The position numbers and the translations under genes are program-made. From Sphingomonas sp. HF-S4 (lineage in GTDB: Bacteria; Pseudomonadota; Alphaproteobacteria; Sphingomonadales; Sphingomonadaceae), in the NCBI RefSeq assembly GCF_032911445.1, contig NZ_JAWJEJ010000001.1, forward strand, positions 2,728,001 to 2,792,000: DNA of 64,000 nt, in the 5' to 3' direction. Position 1 is the stretch's first letter. Each line of letters opens with the position of its first letter. The notes beneath the pieces were generated by a model. The model did not search any database and was not told the origin of the DNA. It saw only the letters and a program-made list of their open reading frames with translations. Positions 51,154 to 60,668 of the stretch are shown in pieces.

Positions 51154-53196
51154 ATGGCCTTGCTCCGCTTGGGATTGATTTCGCTCCTCGCCTGGCTCTG
51201 CCTGGGCCCGGCCGACGCGCAACCGCCGGGCAAGGGCCCGCATGTCCGCATCGAGCTGGTCGCCGAGACCGAGCGGCCCGCGCCGGGCAGCGAAGTCACC
51301 CTCGCCTTCGCCTCGACGCCGCAGCCCGGCTGGCACGCATATTGGCAGAACCCGGGCGATGCCGGCCTGCCCGCGCGCGCCGCCTGGACGCTGCCGCCGG
51401 GCACCAGTGCAAGGGGACTGCGTTACCCGGTCCCCCAGCGCCTGATCATCGGCGGGCTGATGAACTATGTCTACGAGGCCCCATTCGCGCCGCTGGTGAC
51501 GCTCAAGCTCCCCGCTGCGGCGCCGGGCACGCGCGTCCCCATCCGCGTCAAGCTCGATTACCTCGTCTGCACCGACGAGATCTGCGTTCCCGAAAAGGCC
51601 GAGCTGGCAACCGAGCTGACCCTGGGCGACGGCGCGGTGTCGGCCGATCGCCGCGCGCGCTTCGACGGCTGGCGCGCCGCGCTGCCCCGCCCGCTCGGCA
51701 CCCGGGCGACCTACCAGCTCGACGGCCAGACTTTCCGCCTGGGGGTGCCCTTCCCGGCCGCTGCGTCGGTGTCGGGCGAAAGCTATTTCTTCCCGATCAC
51801 TGACGGCGCGATCGATTATGCCAAGCCCCAGCGCGTGGTCCGCGACGGCGACCGCATCGTCGTCGAGGCCCCCGCAAAGCGCAGCGTCGCACAGGTCGAG
51901 GGTGTGCTCGCCTTCGGCAGCCAGGGCTTCGCGCTATCCGCGATCCCCGGTACCGTCCCGCCGCCCTCGGCATCGGCATCGGCCGGCGCCGCCAACGGCT
52001 GGATCACCACCGCGCTGCTCGCCTTCCTCGGCGCAGTCGCCGGGGGCGTGATCCTCAACATCATGCCCTGCGTCTTCCCGATCCTCAGCCTCAAGGCGCT
52101 GAGCCTGGTCAAGGCGGGCGACGCCGCCGGCAATCCGCGCGGCGAGGCGCTGGCCTATACCGCGGGCGTCGTCCTCACCTGCCTCGTGCTCGGCGGCGGC
52201 CTGCTCGCCTTGCGCGCCGGCGGCGCCGCAGCCGGCTGGGCGTTCCAGCTCCAGGATCCGCGCGTGATCCTGTTCCTGCTGCTGCTTGTCAGCGGGATCG
52301 CGTTCAACCTCGCCGGGCTGTTCGAGCTGCCGACGCCGCGCTTCGCCGGCAGCGCCGCGGCCAGCGGCAAGGGCGGCGCCTTTCTCACCGGCGCGCTCGC
52401 CGCCTTCGTCGCAACGCCGTGCACCGGCCCGTTCATGGGGGCAGCGCTCGGCGCTGCGCTGGTCCTCCCCTGGCCCGCGGCGCTGGCGATCTTCGCCGGG
52501 CTAGGGCTCGGCATCGCCTTGCCCTTTCTGCTGCTCGGCTTCGTCCCCGCGCTGCGGCGCAAGCTGCCCAGGCCCGGCGCATGGATGGCGACACTGCGAC
52601 ACATCCTGTCGGTGCCGATGTTCCTCACCGCGCTTGCGCTCGCCTGGGTGCTCGGCAAGCAGGCGGGCGTCGACGGCATGGCGCTCGGCCTCGGCGCGAC
52701 GCTGCTGGCGGCGTTCGGGCTGTGGTGGACAGGCAGGCGTCAGGCCCGCGGCGCGGCGCGCGCCTGGCTGCCCGCGCTGCCGCTGCTCGTCCTCGCGCTT
52801 GCCGGCGTGGCGCTGGTCCGCCCCGCCCCCGCCGGGGCCGAACGCCCGGCAATCGCCGGCGCAGAGCCGTTCAGCGAAGCGCGGCTGGCGGCAATCCGCG
52901 CCGAGGGCCGCCCGGTCTTCGCCTATTTCACCGCCGACTGGTGCGTCACCTGCAAGGTCAACGAAAAGGCAGTGATCGAGACCGGCCCGGTCGCGGACGC
53001 CTTCGAAAAGGCCAAGGTCGCGGTGCTGGTCGGCGACTGGACCAACGGCGATCCCGCGCTCGGCCGCTTCATCGAACGGCACAATCGTGCGGGCGTTCCG
53101 CTCTATTTGTGGTACAGACCGGGCAGCGCGGAGCCACAGGTACTGCCTCAGTTGTTGACCCAAGCGATGCTGCAGGCGCAGGCGAGCGGCAGCTGA
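51154..53196 (+). CDS. dsbD: protein-disulfide reductase, DsbD-like (thioredoxin fusion)
   Basis: 680 residues. Signal peptide (LGLISLLAWLCLGPADA); periplasmic DsbD-alpha-like domain with VCTDEICVPEKA (Cys pair); then eight membrane helices with the CcdA-type cysteines in LNIMPCVFPILSLKAL and VATPCTGPFMGAAL; then a C-terminal thioredoxin domain with TADWCVTCKVNEKA (Cys597, Cys600). It carries electrons from cytoplasmic thioredoxin to periplasmic thiols. Full-length three-domain architecture, all cysteine pairs present. Its 3' end adjoins the hairpin before the ATP-grasp operon. Confidence 0.93.
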   Translation: MALLRLGLISLLAWLCLGPADAQPPGKGPHVRIELVAETERPAPGSEVTLAFASTPQPGWHAYWQNPGDAGLPARAAWTLPPGTSARGLRYPVPQRLIIGGLMNYVYEAPFAPLVTLKLPAAAPGTRVPIRVKLDYLVCTDEICVPEKAELATELTLGDGAVSADRRARFDGWRAALPRPLGTRATYQLDGQTFRLGVPFPAAASVSGESYFFPITDGAIDYAKPQRVVRDGDRIVVEAPAKRSVAQVEGVLAFGSQGFALSAIPGTVPPPSASASAGAANGWITTALLAFLGAVAGGVILNIMPCVFPILSLKALSLVKAGDAAGNPRGEALAYTAGVVLTCLVLGGGLLALRAGGAAAGWAFQLQDPRVILFLLLLVSGIAFNLAGLFELPTPRFAGSAAASGKGGAFLTGALAAFVATPCTGPFMGAALGAALVLPWPAALAIFAGLGLGIALPFLLLGFVPALRRKLPRPGAWMATLRHILSVPMFLTALALAWVLGKQAGVDGMALGLGATLLAAFGLWWTGRRQARGAARAWLPALPLLVLALAGVALVRPAPAGAERPAIAGAEPFSEARLAAIRAEGRPVFAYFTADWCVTCKVNEKAVIETGPVADAFEKAKVAVLVGDWTNGDPALGRFIERHNRAGVPLYLWYRPGSAEPQVLPQLLTQAMLQAQASGS

Positions 53197-53208
53197 ACGA
53201 CCGCCATA

Positions 53209-53280
53209 AACGCCCCTTGTGCAACGCAACAAAGCGATGCAGCATGGAACTTGCAGACCTCCTCTGCACTTAGGGGCGTT
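53209..53280 (+). promoter_or_regulatory. hairpin that sequesters the ATP-grasp gene's ribosome site
   Basis: AACGCCCCT (53209-53217) is the exact reverse complement of AGGGGCGTT (53272-53280), with inner TGC/GCA pairing and a loop of about 50 bases. The right arm contains the ribosome site AGGGG five bases before ATG 53282. It could be a terminator for dsbD or a translation switch for the operon; both are inferred. Confidence 0.5.
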
Positions 53281-53281
53281 G

Positions 53282-54751
53282 ATGGCATCACGCGGGGCGT
53301 TCGACGAAATCTGGGGGCATGGCGGGCCCGAAGACCCGCGGCCCGAATTCGCTGCGCTTTCGCAGTGGGTGGCCGATACCCCCACCGCCGAGCTCCAGCG
53401 CCGCCAGCAATCCGCGGAAGCCGCGTTCCGCCAATTGGGCATCACCTTCGCGGTCTATGGCGACAGCGACGCCGCCGAGCGGATCATCCCGTTCGACATC
53501 GTGCCCCGCGTGTTCCTCCAGCACGAATGGTCGCGGCTGTGCGAAGGCCTTGTCCAGCGCACCCAGGCGATCAACGCGTTCCTCGAGGATATCTACGGCG
53601 AGCGCCGAATCCTCAAGGAAGGGCTGATCCCGCCCGAGCTGATCTACCGCAACGAGCAGTTCCGCCCCGAGGTCGCCGGCATTCGTCCGCCGCACGGCGT
53701 CTGGGCGCATATCTGCGGGATCGACCTGGTCCGGGTGGGGCCGGAAGAATTCTACGTGCTCGAGGACAATGCGCGCACCCCCTCGGGGGTGTCGTACATG
53801 CTCGAGAATCGCGAGGCGATGCTGCGGCTGTGCCCCGAGCTGTTCCGCGATTTCCGCGTCGCGCCGGTGGATAGCTATCCCGACATGCTGCTCGAGACGA
53901 TGCGCTCGGTGGCCCCTGGCGACAATCCCAATCCGGTGTGCGTCGTGCTCACCCCCGGCCATTTCAACTCGGCCTATTACGAGCACAGCTTCCTCGCCGA
54001 TTCGATGGGGATCGAGTTGGTCGAGGCGGCCGACCTCGTGGTCGACGACGACATCGTCTGGGTGCAGACGATCGCCGGGCGCGTGAAGGTCGACGTGATC
54101 TATCGCCGGATCGACGACGACTATCTCGATCCGCTCACTTTCCGCGCCGATTCGATGCTCGGCGTGCCCGGGCTGATCGCCGCCTATCGCGCCGGCAACG
54201 TCGCGCTGATCAACGCGCCGGGCAACGGCATCGCCGACGACAAGGCGATCTACAGCTACATGCCCGAGATCGTGAAATTCTATTCGGGCGGCGAGGCCAG
54301 GCTGCCCAATGTCGAGACCTTCCGCTGCCGCGAGCCGCAGGCGCTCAAATACGTGCTCGACAATCTCGACCAGCTCGTCGTCAAGCTGGTCGACGGATCG
54401 GGCGGCTATGGCATGCTCGTCGGGCCGACCGCGACCAAGACCCAGATCGCCGAGTTCCGCGCCGCGCTGATCGCCGAGCCGCATCGCTACATCGCCCAGC
54501 CGACGCTGGCGCTGTCGACCGTGCCGACGATGGCGGAATCGGGCCTGGCCCCCCGCCATGTCGACTTCCGCCCCTTCGTGCTGACCGGCAGCGACGGGGT
54601 CCATGTCGTGCCGGGCGGGCTGACCCGGGTGGCGCTGCGCGAGGGTTCGCTAGTGGTGAACTCCAGCCAGGGCGGCGGGACCAAGGACAGCTTCGTGCTG
54701 ATGGACGCGGCGGCGCCAGGGCAGTCCCAGTCGCAGAGGCAGGGATCGTGA
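53282..54751 (+). CDS. circularly permuted ATP-grasp type 2 protein
   Basis: 489 residues, full length. Conserved blocks: LGITFAVYGDSDAAERIIPF, VFLQHEWSRLCEGLVQRTQA and INAFLEDIYGERRILKEGLI (N-terminal DUF404/407 part), then ADLVVDDDIVWVQT, and the glycine loop VDGSGGYGMLVGP. It probably forms an amide bond between a carboxyl and an amine with ATP. First gene of a conserved three-gene set with alpha-E and transglutaminase-like genes, thought to make and process a peptide; the product is unknown. ATG 53282 chosen; upstream GTG 53219 would put the hairpin within the coding region. Confidence 0.9.
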   Translation: MASRGAFDEIWGHGGPEDPRPEFAALSQWVADTPTAELQRRQQSAEAAFRQLGITFAVYGDSDAAERIIPFDIVPRVFLQHEWSRLCEGLVQRTQAINAFLEDIYGERRILKEGLIPPELIYRNEQFRPEVAGIRPPHGVWAHICGIDLVRVGPEEFYVLEDNARTPSGVSYMLENREAMLRLCPELFRDFRVAPVDSYPDMLLETMRSVAPGDNPNPVCVVLTPGHFNSAYYEHSFLADSMGIELVEAADLVVDDDIVWVQTIAGRVKVDVIYRRIDDDYLDPLTFRADSMLGVPGLIAAYRAGNVALINAPGNGIADDKAIYSYMPEIVKFYSGGEARLPNVETFRCREPQALKYVLDNLDQLVVKLVDGSGGYGMLVGPTATKTQIAEFRAALIAEPHRYIAQPTLALSTVPTMAESGLAPRHVDFRPFVLTGSDGVHVVPGGLTRVALREGSLVVNSSQGGGTKDSFVLMDAAAPGQSQSQRQGS

Positions 54752-54764
54752 GAAGGGCTCGCGC

Positions 54765-55706
54765 ATGCTGATGCTCTCGCGAACCGCGGCGGCGCTCTAC
54801 TGGCTCGGCCGCTATGTCGAGCGTGCCGACTTCATCGCCCGCCTCGTCGAGGCCACCGTGCGCCTCGACGCGCTCTCCGCGCGCCCCGCGGGCGAGGCAG
54901 CCTGGGCCAGCGCGCTCGCGGTCACCTATACCGACGAGGCCTTCGCCGCGACCGGCCATAACCTCACCCAGGCGCATGTCGCGCGCTTCCTCACGCTCGA
55001 CGCATCGCATCCCGGCTCGATCGTCCGTTGCCTCGAAATGGCGCGCAACAACGCCCGCGCCGTGCGCACCGCGCTGACCCGCGAGGCGTGGACCGCGATC
55101 AACCGCGCCTGGTGGCTGTTCCAGAACCGCGCCTCGACCGGCGGCGCCACCGCGACGCTCAACCTCGTCGAGCAGGTCAAGGGCGAGACCCGCGGGTTCG
55201 AGGGCTCGATCCACCGGATGATGCGCAACGAAGCGACCTGGCTGATCCAGCTCGGTGCCGCGATCGAGCGCGCCGACAACACCGCCCGGCTGGTCGACGT
55301 GAAATATCACCTGTTGCTTCCCGAGGGCGAGGCGGTCGGCGGCGTGGTCGATCGCGACCAGTGGACGACGATCCTCCAGACGGTCTCGGCGGTAACCGCC
55401 TATCGCTGGCTCTACAGCGACGGGCTCCAGCCGGCGAACGTCATCGACCTGCTGATCAGCCGCTTCGAGCTGCCGCGCAGCCTTGCCGCCTGTGTCGAGG
55501 AGACCGTGCAATTGCTCAGCCAGCTCGCCAAGCGCACCGGGCTCCAGGGCGAGGCCGATCGCATGGCGCGCGCGCGGATGGCGCGGATGCAGAAGACGCG
55601 GACCTCCGAGGCGATCGTCAGCGGCCTCCACGAATATCTCGAAGCCTTCATTCGCGAGAATGCGATGCTCGACGCCGCGATCGCGCGGCAATTCAGGTTC
55701 ATCTGA
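54765..55706 (+). CDS. alpha-E domain protein (DUF403)
   Basis: 313 residues, almost all helical. Starts LMLSRTAAALYWLGRYVERA, the conserved alpha-E opening, with Arg/Glu-rich helices such as RTALTREAWTAINRAWWLFQ. Function unknown; always found with the ATP-grasp and transglutaminase-like genes. It begins 13 bases after the ATP-grasp stop and its TGA overlaps the ATG of the next gene (TGATG), so the operon is translationally coupled. Confidence 0.92.
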   Translation: MLMLSRTAAALYWLGRYVERADFIARLVEATVRLDALSARPAGEAAWASALAVTYTDEAFAATGHNLTQAHVARFLTLDASHPGSIVRCLEMARNNARAVRTALTREAWTAINRAWWLFQNRASTGGATATLNLVEQVKGETRGFEGSIHRMMRNEATWLIQLGAAIERADNTARLVDVKYHLLLPEGEAVGGVVDRDQWTTILQTVSAVTAYRWLYSDGLQPANVIDLLISRFELPRSLAACVEETVQLLSQLAKRTGLQGEADRMARARMARMQKTRTSEAIVSGLHEYLEAFIRENAMLDAAIARQFRFI

Positions 55707-56503
55707 TGCGCATCACGATCGAACACCGCACCCGCTATCGCTTCACCGAGCCGCAGGCGCGGATCGTCCAGATGCTGCGCCTGACCCCGTGCGACACGCG
55801 CGACCAGACCGTGGTGAGCTGGATGATCGGCGTCGATTGCGACGCCCGGATGCGCGACGCGACCGACGGCTTCGGCAACGCCGTGACGATGCTCTATGCC
55901 GAGGGTCCGATCGAGGCGATCGACATCACCGTCACCGGCGAAGTGCTCAGCACTGATACCAGCGGCCTCGTCCACGGCTCGATCGAGCCGCTGCCGCCGA
56001 TGCTCTATTTGCGCGCCACGCCGCGCACCGCGCTGGGCGACGGCCTGCCCGATTTCGCGTCGGAGAGCATGGCGGGCGCCGCCGATCCGCTCGACCGGCT
56101 GCACCGGCTCAACGCCGCGCTGCATGCGCGCTTCCCCTGCGTCCCCGACGCCCCCGATGCTGGGCTGACCGCCGCCGAGGCGTTCGCCCGCGGCAAGGCG
56201 ACATCGCGCGACATCGCGCAGATGTTCATCGCCGCGGCGCGCGGGCTCGAGGTGCCGGCGCGCTACGTCTCGGGCTATCACAGCGACGGCGCCGCGCACT
56301 CGGCGCCGCACGCCTGGGCCGAAGCCTATATCGAGGCGCTGGGCTGGGTAGGCTTCGATCCGACCACGGGGCTCTCGCCCGACGACAGCTATGTACGGGT
56401 TGCGGTGGGCCTCGACGCGCTAGGCGCGGCGTCGATCGCGGGAACGCGGATCGGCCCGGGCGACGAGGAGCTCGACGTCGCGCTCCACGTCAGCGAGGAA
56501 TAG
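55706..56503 (+). CDS. transglutaminase-like protein with Cys-to-Ser active site
   Basis: 265 residues, the size of the operon's bacterial transglutaminase-like member. N-terminal domain (RITIEHRTRYRFTEPQARIV) then a transglutaminase core. The catalytic block usually reads GVCQDFAH; here it is ATSRDIAQ, so the nucleophile position is Ser167. His202 (APHAWAEAY) and Asp218 (GFDPTT) are present. GLEVPARYVSGYHSD follows as in the family. Either a Ser-based or inactive (binding) variant. No other transglutaminase gene is nearby. Confidence 0.85.
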   Translation: MRITIEHRTRYRFTEPQARIVQMLRLTPCDTRDQTVVSWMIGVDCDARMRDATDGFGNAVTMLYAEGPIEAIDITVTGEVLSTDTSGLVHGSIEPLPPMLYLRATPRTALGDGLPDFASESMAGAADPLDRLHRLNAALHARFPCVPDAPDAGLTAAEAFARGKATSRDIAQMFIAAARGLEVPARYVSGYHSDGAAHSAPHAWAEAYIEALGWVGFDPTTGLSPDDSYVRVAVGLDALGAASIAGTRIGPGDEELDVALHVSEE

Positions 56504-56504
56504 G

Positions 56505-57290
56505 TCAGGCCAGCTCGGGCACCCGCGCCAGCACCGGCGCCGATAGTGCCATGTCCTCGTCGCTGAGCAGCGACCAGCCATTGGGGCCGAGCACTTCGAT
56601 CGGGCGATAGCGCGTCTTGTACGCCATCCGCGCGCTGCCTTTCACCCAATAGCCGAGATAGACATAGGGCAGGCCCGCGGTGCGGGCGCGCACGATATGG
56701 TCCATGATGATGAAATTGCCGAGGCCCGGGCGCGTCTCGCTGTCCGCCTCGAAGAAGCTGTAGATCATCGACAGCCCGTCTGCCTGCTGGTCGGTGATGC
56801 ACGCGCCGATCAGCCGGCCGCGCTCGCCGTCCACGCTCGGTTCGCGATATTCGATCACATACGAGCTGACCGGGGACTGCTCGACCATGTCGGCATAGTC
56901 GTTCTCGTCCATCGCCGCCATGCCGCCGCCGGGATGGCGCGACTTGAGATAGCGGTGGAGCAGGTCGAACTGCTCCTCGGTCGCCCAGGGCTTGCACGCC
57001 GTGACTTCGAGATCCGAATAGCGCTTGAGCAGCTTGCGCTGGCTGGCATTGGGCTTGAATTCGTCCGCGACGACGCGGACCGAGACGCATGCGGTGCACC
57101 CCGCGCAGCTCGGGCGGTACGCGACCGACTGGCTGCGACGGAAGCCGATCCGGCCCAGCGCATCGTTGAGTTCGCCGGCATGCTGGCCGGTCAGCTCGGT
57201 GAAGATTTTCCGCTCCTGGCGCCCCGGCAGATAGGGGCAGGGCGACGGGCTGGTCACGAAGAAGCGCGGAAAACGGGAAAGTGCAGTCAC
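56505..57290 (-). CDS. bpt: aspartate/glutamate leucyltransferase (bacterial R-transferase)
   Basis: 261 residues. The N-terminal domain has the conserved Cys cluster [16 protein letters not shown] and [17 protein letters not shown], and the C-terminal acetyltransferase-like domain ends with [15 protein letters not shown]. It attaches leucine from Leu-tRNA to proteins with N-terminal Asp or Glu, marking them for ClpS/ClpAP degradation. Converges with the transglutaminase-like gene with one base between the stops. Starts at ATG 57290. Confidence 0.93.
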   Translation of the reverse strand: MTALSRFPRFFVTSPSPCPYLPGRQERKIFTELTGQHAGELNDALGRIGFRRSQSVAYRPSCAGCTACVSVRVVADEFKPNASQRKLLKRYSDLEVTACKPWATEEQFDLLHRYLKSRHPGGGMAAMDENDYADMVEQSPVSSYVIEYREPSVDGERGRLIGACITDQQADGLSMIYSFFEADSETRPGLGNFIIMDHIVRARTAGLPYVYLGYWVKGSARMAYKTRYRPIEVLGPNGWSLLSDEDMALSAPVLARVPELA

Positions 57291-57583
57291 CGCTGAGTCG
57301 CCCTTTGTCAGGCCCGGATTGGCCCTTGGCGGCGACTATGGAACGGCGAACCGATGATGAAAAGACGCTTTACCAAGAAAGAGAGTTAACGATTAAGGAT
57401 TTGGGCAAGGCCGCAAAACCAACGGCTTGCACCGGCCCGCGGTGAGACGGACAGGGGCGGCGTTAACTTTGATAGGCGCTGCGCGCGCCACCGCCGGAAG
57501 ACATATCGGCGGTGGAATCTCGTGTGAATCCAGCGGCGACTCGCTTCGCCGCAGAAGCGATTCGGCTCGCCCGAAACCGAAAG
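57291..57583. other. non-coding stretch upstream of bpt
   Basis: With the following repeats it is a 401-base gap (57291-57691). The part near bpt contains AGTTAACGATTAAGG (57384-57398), locally AT-rich. It presumably carries the bpt promoter. Reading frames through it have no family resemblance and no ribosome sites; I see no gene. Confidence 0.4.
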
Positions 57584-57605
57584 CCCCTCCCCTTCAGGGG
57601 AGGGG
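57584..57605. repeat. perfect palindrome, CCCCTCCC family, left copy
   Basis: CCCCTCCCC and GGGGAGGGG arms, 9 bp, loop TTCA. Identical to the unit at 57662-57683, with 56 bases between them. With the ilvA gene ending at 57692, the pair may terminate ilvA transcription. Confidence 0.8.
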
Positions 57606-57661
57606 TTGGGATGGGGCCTGTCCGCAAGCGTTGGGCTCGGTGAGACTGACACGCCCCCCGT

Positions 57662-57683
57662 CCCCTCCCCTTCAGGGGAGGGG
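57662..57683. repeat. perfect palindrome, CCCCTCCC family, right copy
   Basis: Same 22-base hairpin as 57584-57605 (9-bp arms, loop TTCA). Its right edge is eight bases from the ilvA stop codon. Related to the imperfect copies at 1242-1383 and 4165-4189. Confidence 0.8.
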
Positions 57684-57691
57684 CTATAGAC

Positions 57692-58936
57692 CTACGCCAG
57701 CTCGACCAAACTCACTTCATACTGCGCGTGCCGCAGCGCCGTGATCAGCCGATCAAGATGGTTGCGATCGCGCGTCTCGCATTCGATGTCGGTGATCAGC
57801 CCCTTGGCCGGCAGCGTGGTGAACACGCGCTGGTGATAGACCTCGATGATGTTGACGCCCTGCTCGTGGAAGATCCGCGCGACATGGAACAGCGCGCCCG
57901 GCCGGTCCTGTAGCCGGATACGCAGCCGCGCCAGCCGGCCCGAGCGCGCCAGATCACGCAGCAGCACGTTGGCGAGCAGCCGCGTGTCGATATTGCCGCC
58001 GCACAGGATCGTGCCGACGGTCTTGCCGCGGAACCGCTCGGGCTCCGAAAGCAGCGCAGCGAGCCCCGCGGCGCCGGCGCCCTCGACCACGGTTTTCTCG
58101 ATCTGGAGCAGCAGGCTCACGGACTCTTCGAGCCGCCGCTCGCTGACCAGCACGATATCGTCGACCAGCGCCTCGACGATCTGCGCGGTGATCCCGCCGG
58201 GCTGCTTGACCGCGATTCCCTCGGCCAGCGTGTCACCCTCGCACGGCATCTCGGTGTGGTGGATGCGGTTGTACATCGACGGATACAGCTCGGCCTGGAC
58301 ACCGATCACGTCGAGCGTGCGACCCTCGGACTTGCCGACTACCGCGCTGCCCGAGATCAGCCCGCCGCCGCCAATCGGCACCACCAGCGTGTCGATCTCG
58401 GGCACGTCCTCGAGCATTTCGAGCGCCGCGGTGCCCTGCCCTGCGATCACCCGCGCATCATCGAACGGATGGACGAAGGTGAAGCCCTTCTCGGCCTCCA
58501 GCTCGCGCGAATGCGCATAGGCCGCATCGAAGGTCTCGCCATGGAGGATGACGTTGGCGCCATGCCCCTCGGTCTGGGTGACCTTCACCGTGGGGGTATG
58601 GAGCGGCATCACGATCGTGCTGGGAATACCCAGCCGCGTGGCGTGATACGAAAGCCCCTGCGCATGATTGCCCGCCGATGCGGCGATCACGCCCTTGGCG
58701 CGCGCCGCCGCGTCGAGCTGGAGCAGCGTGTTGAGCGCGCCGCGCTCCTTGTAGGCCGCAGTGAACTGGAGGTTCTCGAACTTGAGATACACCGTCGCCC
58801 CGGTCAGGTCCGACAGCGTCTTGCTCACCAGCGTGGGCGTCCGCACCACCGAGCCCAGGATCCGCCCGGCAGCCGCGCGGACGTCATCGATCGATACGGG
58901 AAGCGGCGCGTTCGCCGATACTGCCTTGGTAGCCAT
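57692..58936 (-). CDS. ilvA: threonine ammonia-lyase (biosynthetic type with ACT domain)
   Basis: 414 residues. PLP-dependent; converts threonine to 2-oxobutanoate, first step to isoleucine. PLP lysine is in FTAAYKERGALNTLL near residue 63; ASAGNHAQGLSYHATRLG and VPIGGGGLISGSA (phosphate-binding glycine loop) follow. The C-terminal ACT domain (RIRLQDRPGALFHVARIFHE) from about residue 337 suggests allosteric control. Starts ATG 58936. Downstream palindromes probably end its transcript. Confidence 0.93.
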   Translation of the reverse strand: MATKAVSANAPLPVSIDDVRAAAGRILGSVVRTPTLVSKTLSDLTGATVYLKFENLQFTAAYKERGALNTLLQLDAAARAKGVIAASAGNHAQGLSYHATRLGIPSTIVMPLHTPTVKVTQTEGHGANVILHGETFDAAYAHSRELEAEKGFTFVHPFDDARVIAGQGTAALEMLEDVPEIDTLVVPIGGGGLISGSAVVGKSEGRTLDVIGVQAELYPSMYNRIHHTEMPCEGDTLAEGIAVKQPGGITAQIVEALVDDIVLVSERRLEESVSLLLQIEKTVVEGAGAAGLAALLSEPERFRGKTVGTILCGGNIDTRLLANVLLRDLARSGRLARLRIRLQDRPGALFHVARIFHEQGVNIIEVYHQRVFTTLPAKGLITDIECETRDRNHLDRLITALRHAQYEVSLVELA

Positions 58937-58996
58937 GATGCGGCGGGCCTAGACCATCTGGCGCGGCGGGGGAACAGGCCCTATGCGCAATGGCCT

Positions 58997-60667
58997 ATGC
59001 GCAAGATGCACCTGCCCGCCCGCCTGATCGCGCCCCTGCTCGCTTTGGCGGCGACGTCGCTCGCTCTCCCCGCCCAGGCCGATGCGCTGCTCGACAACGT
59101 CAACGGCATGACGCTCGACGAGAAGGGCCAGGTCGTCCGCTTCACCGGCCTGATGATCAGCCGCGACGGCAAGATCAGCTATGTCCTCAAGCGCGGCGAC
59201 AAGCGGCCCAAGAAGCCCGACCTCAAGATCGACCTGGCCGGCAAGACGCTGGTACCCGGCATGATCGATGGCCACGGCCATGTCATGGGGCTCGGCGCGC
59301 AACTGCTCCGGCTCGATCTGTCCGACACCAATTCGCTTGAGGAGGCGCTCGCCAAGATCCGCGCCTATGCCGCGGCCAATCCGAGCAAGTGGGTGCTCGG
59401 CGGCGGCTGGAACCAGGAGCGCTGGAAGCTCGGCCGTTTCCCCACCGCCGCCGAGCTCGACGCCGCGGTCGGCGACCGCCCCGCCTGGTTCGAACGCGTC
59501 GACGGCCATGCCGGCTGGGCCAACAGCCGCGCGATCGCCGCAGGCGCAGTCACCACCGCGACCAAGGATCCGAGCGGCGGCCGCATCGAGCGTGCCGCCG
59601 GCGGCGCGCCCGCGGGCGTCTTCGTCGATGGCGCGATGGACCTGATCACCAAGCGCATTCCCGCACCCACCCCGCGCGACAACAATGCCGCCTTCCTGGC
59701 CGCGCAGGAAAGGCTGCTGTCGCTCGGCATCACCGCCACCGCCGACATGGGCACCAGCGGGCAGGACTGGCTCACCTATCGCCGGATGGGCGATCTCAAC
59801 CTGCTGAAGGTCCGTATCCTCAGCTATGCCGGCGGCATCGATACCGCGCTTGCCGTCGCCGGCCAGGGCCCGACGCCGTGGCTCTATGCCGACAGGCTGC
59901 GCATGGGCGGGATCAAGCTCTATGACGATGGCGCGCTCGGCTCGCGCGGCGCGTGGCTCAAGGCCGATTATGCCGACGCGCCGGGCAACAAGGGCCTGCC
60001 TTTCCTCAGCGACGACCAGCTGCTCAACCTGATGACCCGCGGGGCGATGGACAATTTCCAGATCGCCGTCCACGCGATCGGCGACCGCGCCAACCAGCAG
60101 GTGCTCGACGCGATCGAAGTGCTCTCGGAAACCTATAAGGGCGATCGCCGCTGGCGCGTGGAGCATGCCCAGATCGTCGACCCCAAGGACCTGCCGCGCT
60201 TCGGCAAGTTCGGCACGATCGCATCGATGCAGCCGGTCCACCAGATCTCCGACCGGACGATGGCCGAGGCCCGGCTGGGCGCGACGCGGCTGGGCGGTGC
60301 CTATGCGTGGCGCTCGATGCTCCAGAACGGGGCAAGGCTCGCTTTCGGTTCGGACTTCCCGGTCGAAAGCCCCGATCCCTGGGCCGGCTGGGCGGCAAGC
60401 TTCACGCGGCAGGACGCCGAGGGCCAGCCCTTAGGCGGCTGGCGGCCGGAAGAAGCGGTGACTCGCGAGCAGGGCTGGGCCGGCTTCACCATCGGCGCGG
60501 CCTATGCCGGGTTCGCCGAGGAGAAGATCGGCCGGATCGCCGTGGGCCTGCGCGCCGACTTCCTGGTCATAGACCGCGATCCGCTGCTCGCATCGCCTGC
60601 CGATCTGCGCGCAACCAAGGTGCTCGAGACCTGGGTGGGCGGCGAACGGGTGTGGCAGCGCAAATAG
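58997..60667 (+). CDS. secreted amidohydrolase, YtcJ-like
   Basis: 556 residues. Signal peptide (LIAPLLALAATSLALPAQA) follows MRKMHLPA; the start is ATG 58997 (59006 possible). Amidohydrolase-3 fold with metal motifs VPGMIDGHGHVMGLG (HxH), VHAIGDRANQQ, VEHAQIVDPKD and FGSDFPVESPDP (final Asp). Hydrolysis of an amide or N-formyl bond in the periplasm, substrate unknown. Divergent from ilvA, 60-base gap. The HPP protein gene starts one base after its stop. Confidence 0.88.
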   Translation: MRKMHLPARLIAPLLALAATSLALPAQADALLDNVNGMTLDEKGQVVRFTGLMISRDGKISYVLKRGDKRPKKPDLKIDLAGKTLVPGMIDGHGHVMGLGAQLLRLDLSDTNSLEEALAKIRAYAAANPSKWVLGGGWNQERWKLGRFPTAAELDAAVGDRPAWFERVDGHAGWANSRAIAAGAVTTATKDPSGGRIERAAGGAPAGVFVDGAMDLITKRIPAPTPRDNNAAFLAAQERLLSLGITATADMGTSGQDWLTYRRMGDLNLLKVRILSYAGGIDTALAVAGQGPTPWLYADRLRMGGIKLYDDGALGSRGAWLKADYADAPGNKGLPFLSDDQLLNLMTRGAMDNFQIAVHAIGDRANQQVLDAIEVLSETYKGDRRWRVEHAQIVDPKDLPRFGKFGTIASMQPVHQISDRTMAEARLGATRLGGAYAWRSMLQNGARLAFGSDFPVESPDPWAGWAASFTRQDAEGQPLGGWRPEEAVTREQGWAGFTIGAAYAGFAEEKIGRIAVGLRADFLVIDRDPLLASPADLRATKVLETWVGGERVWQRK

Positions 60668-60668
60668 C

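Noticed and set aside
57386..57652. Minus-strand frame with PHPNPSPEGEG
   Set aside because: It is a translation of the CCCCTCCC palindrome, a common false gene call in this kind of genome.
58256..58996. Extension of the amidohydrolase frame through ilvA
   Set aside because: It is antisense to the well-supported ilvA; the signal peptide begins at 58997.
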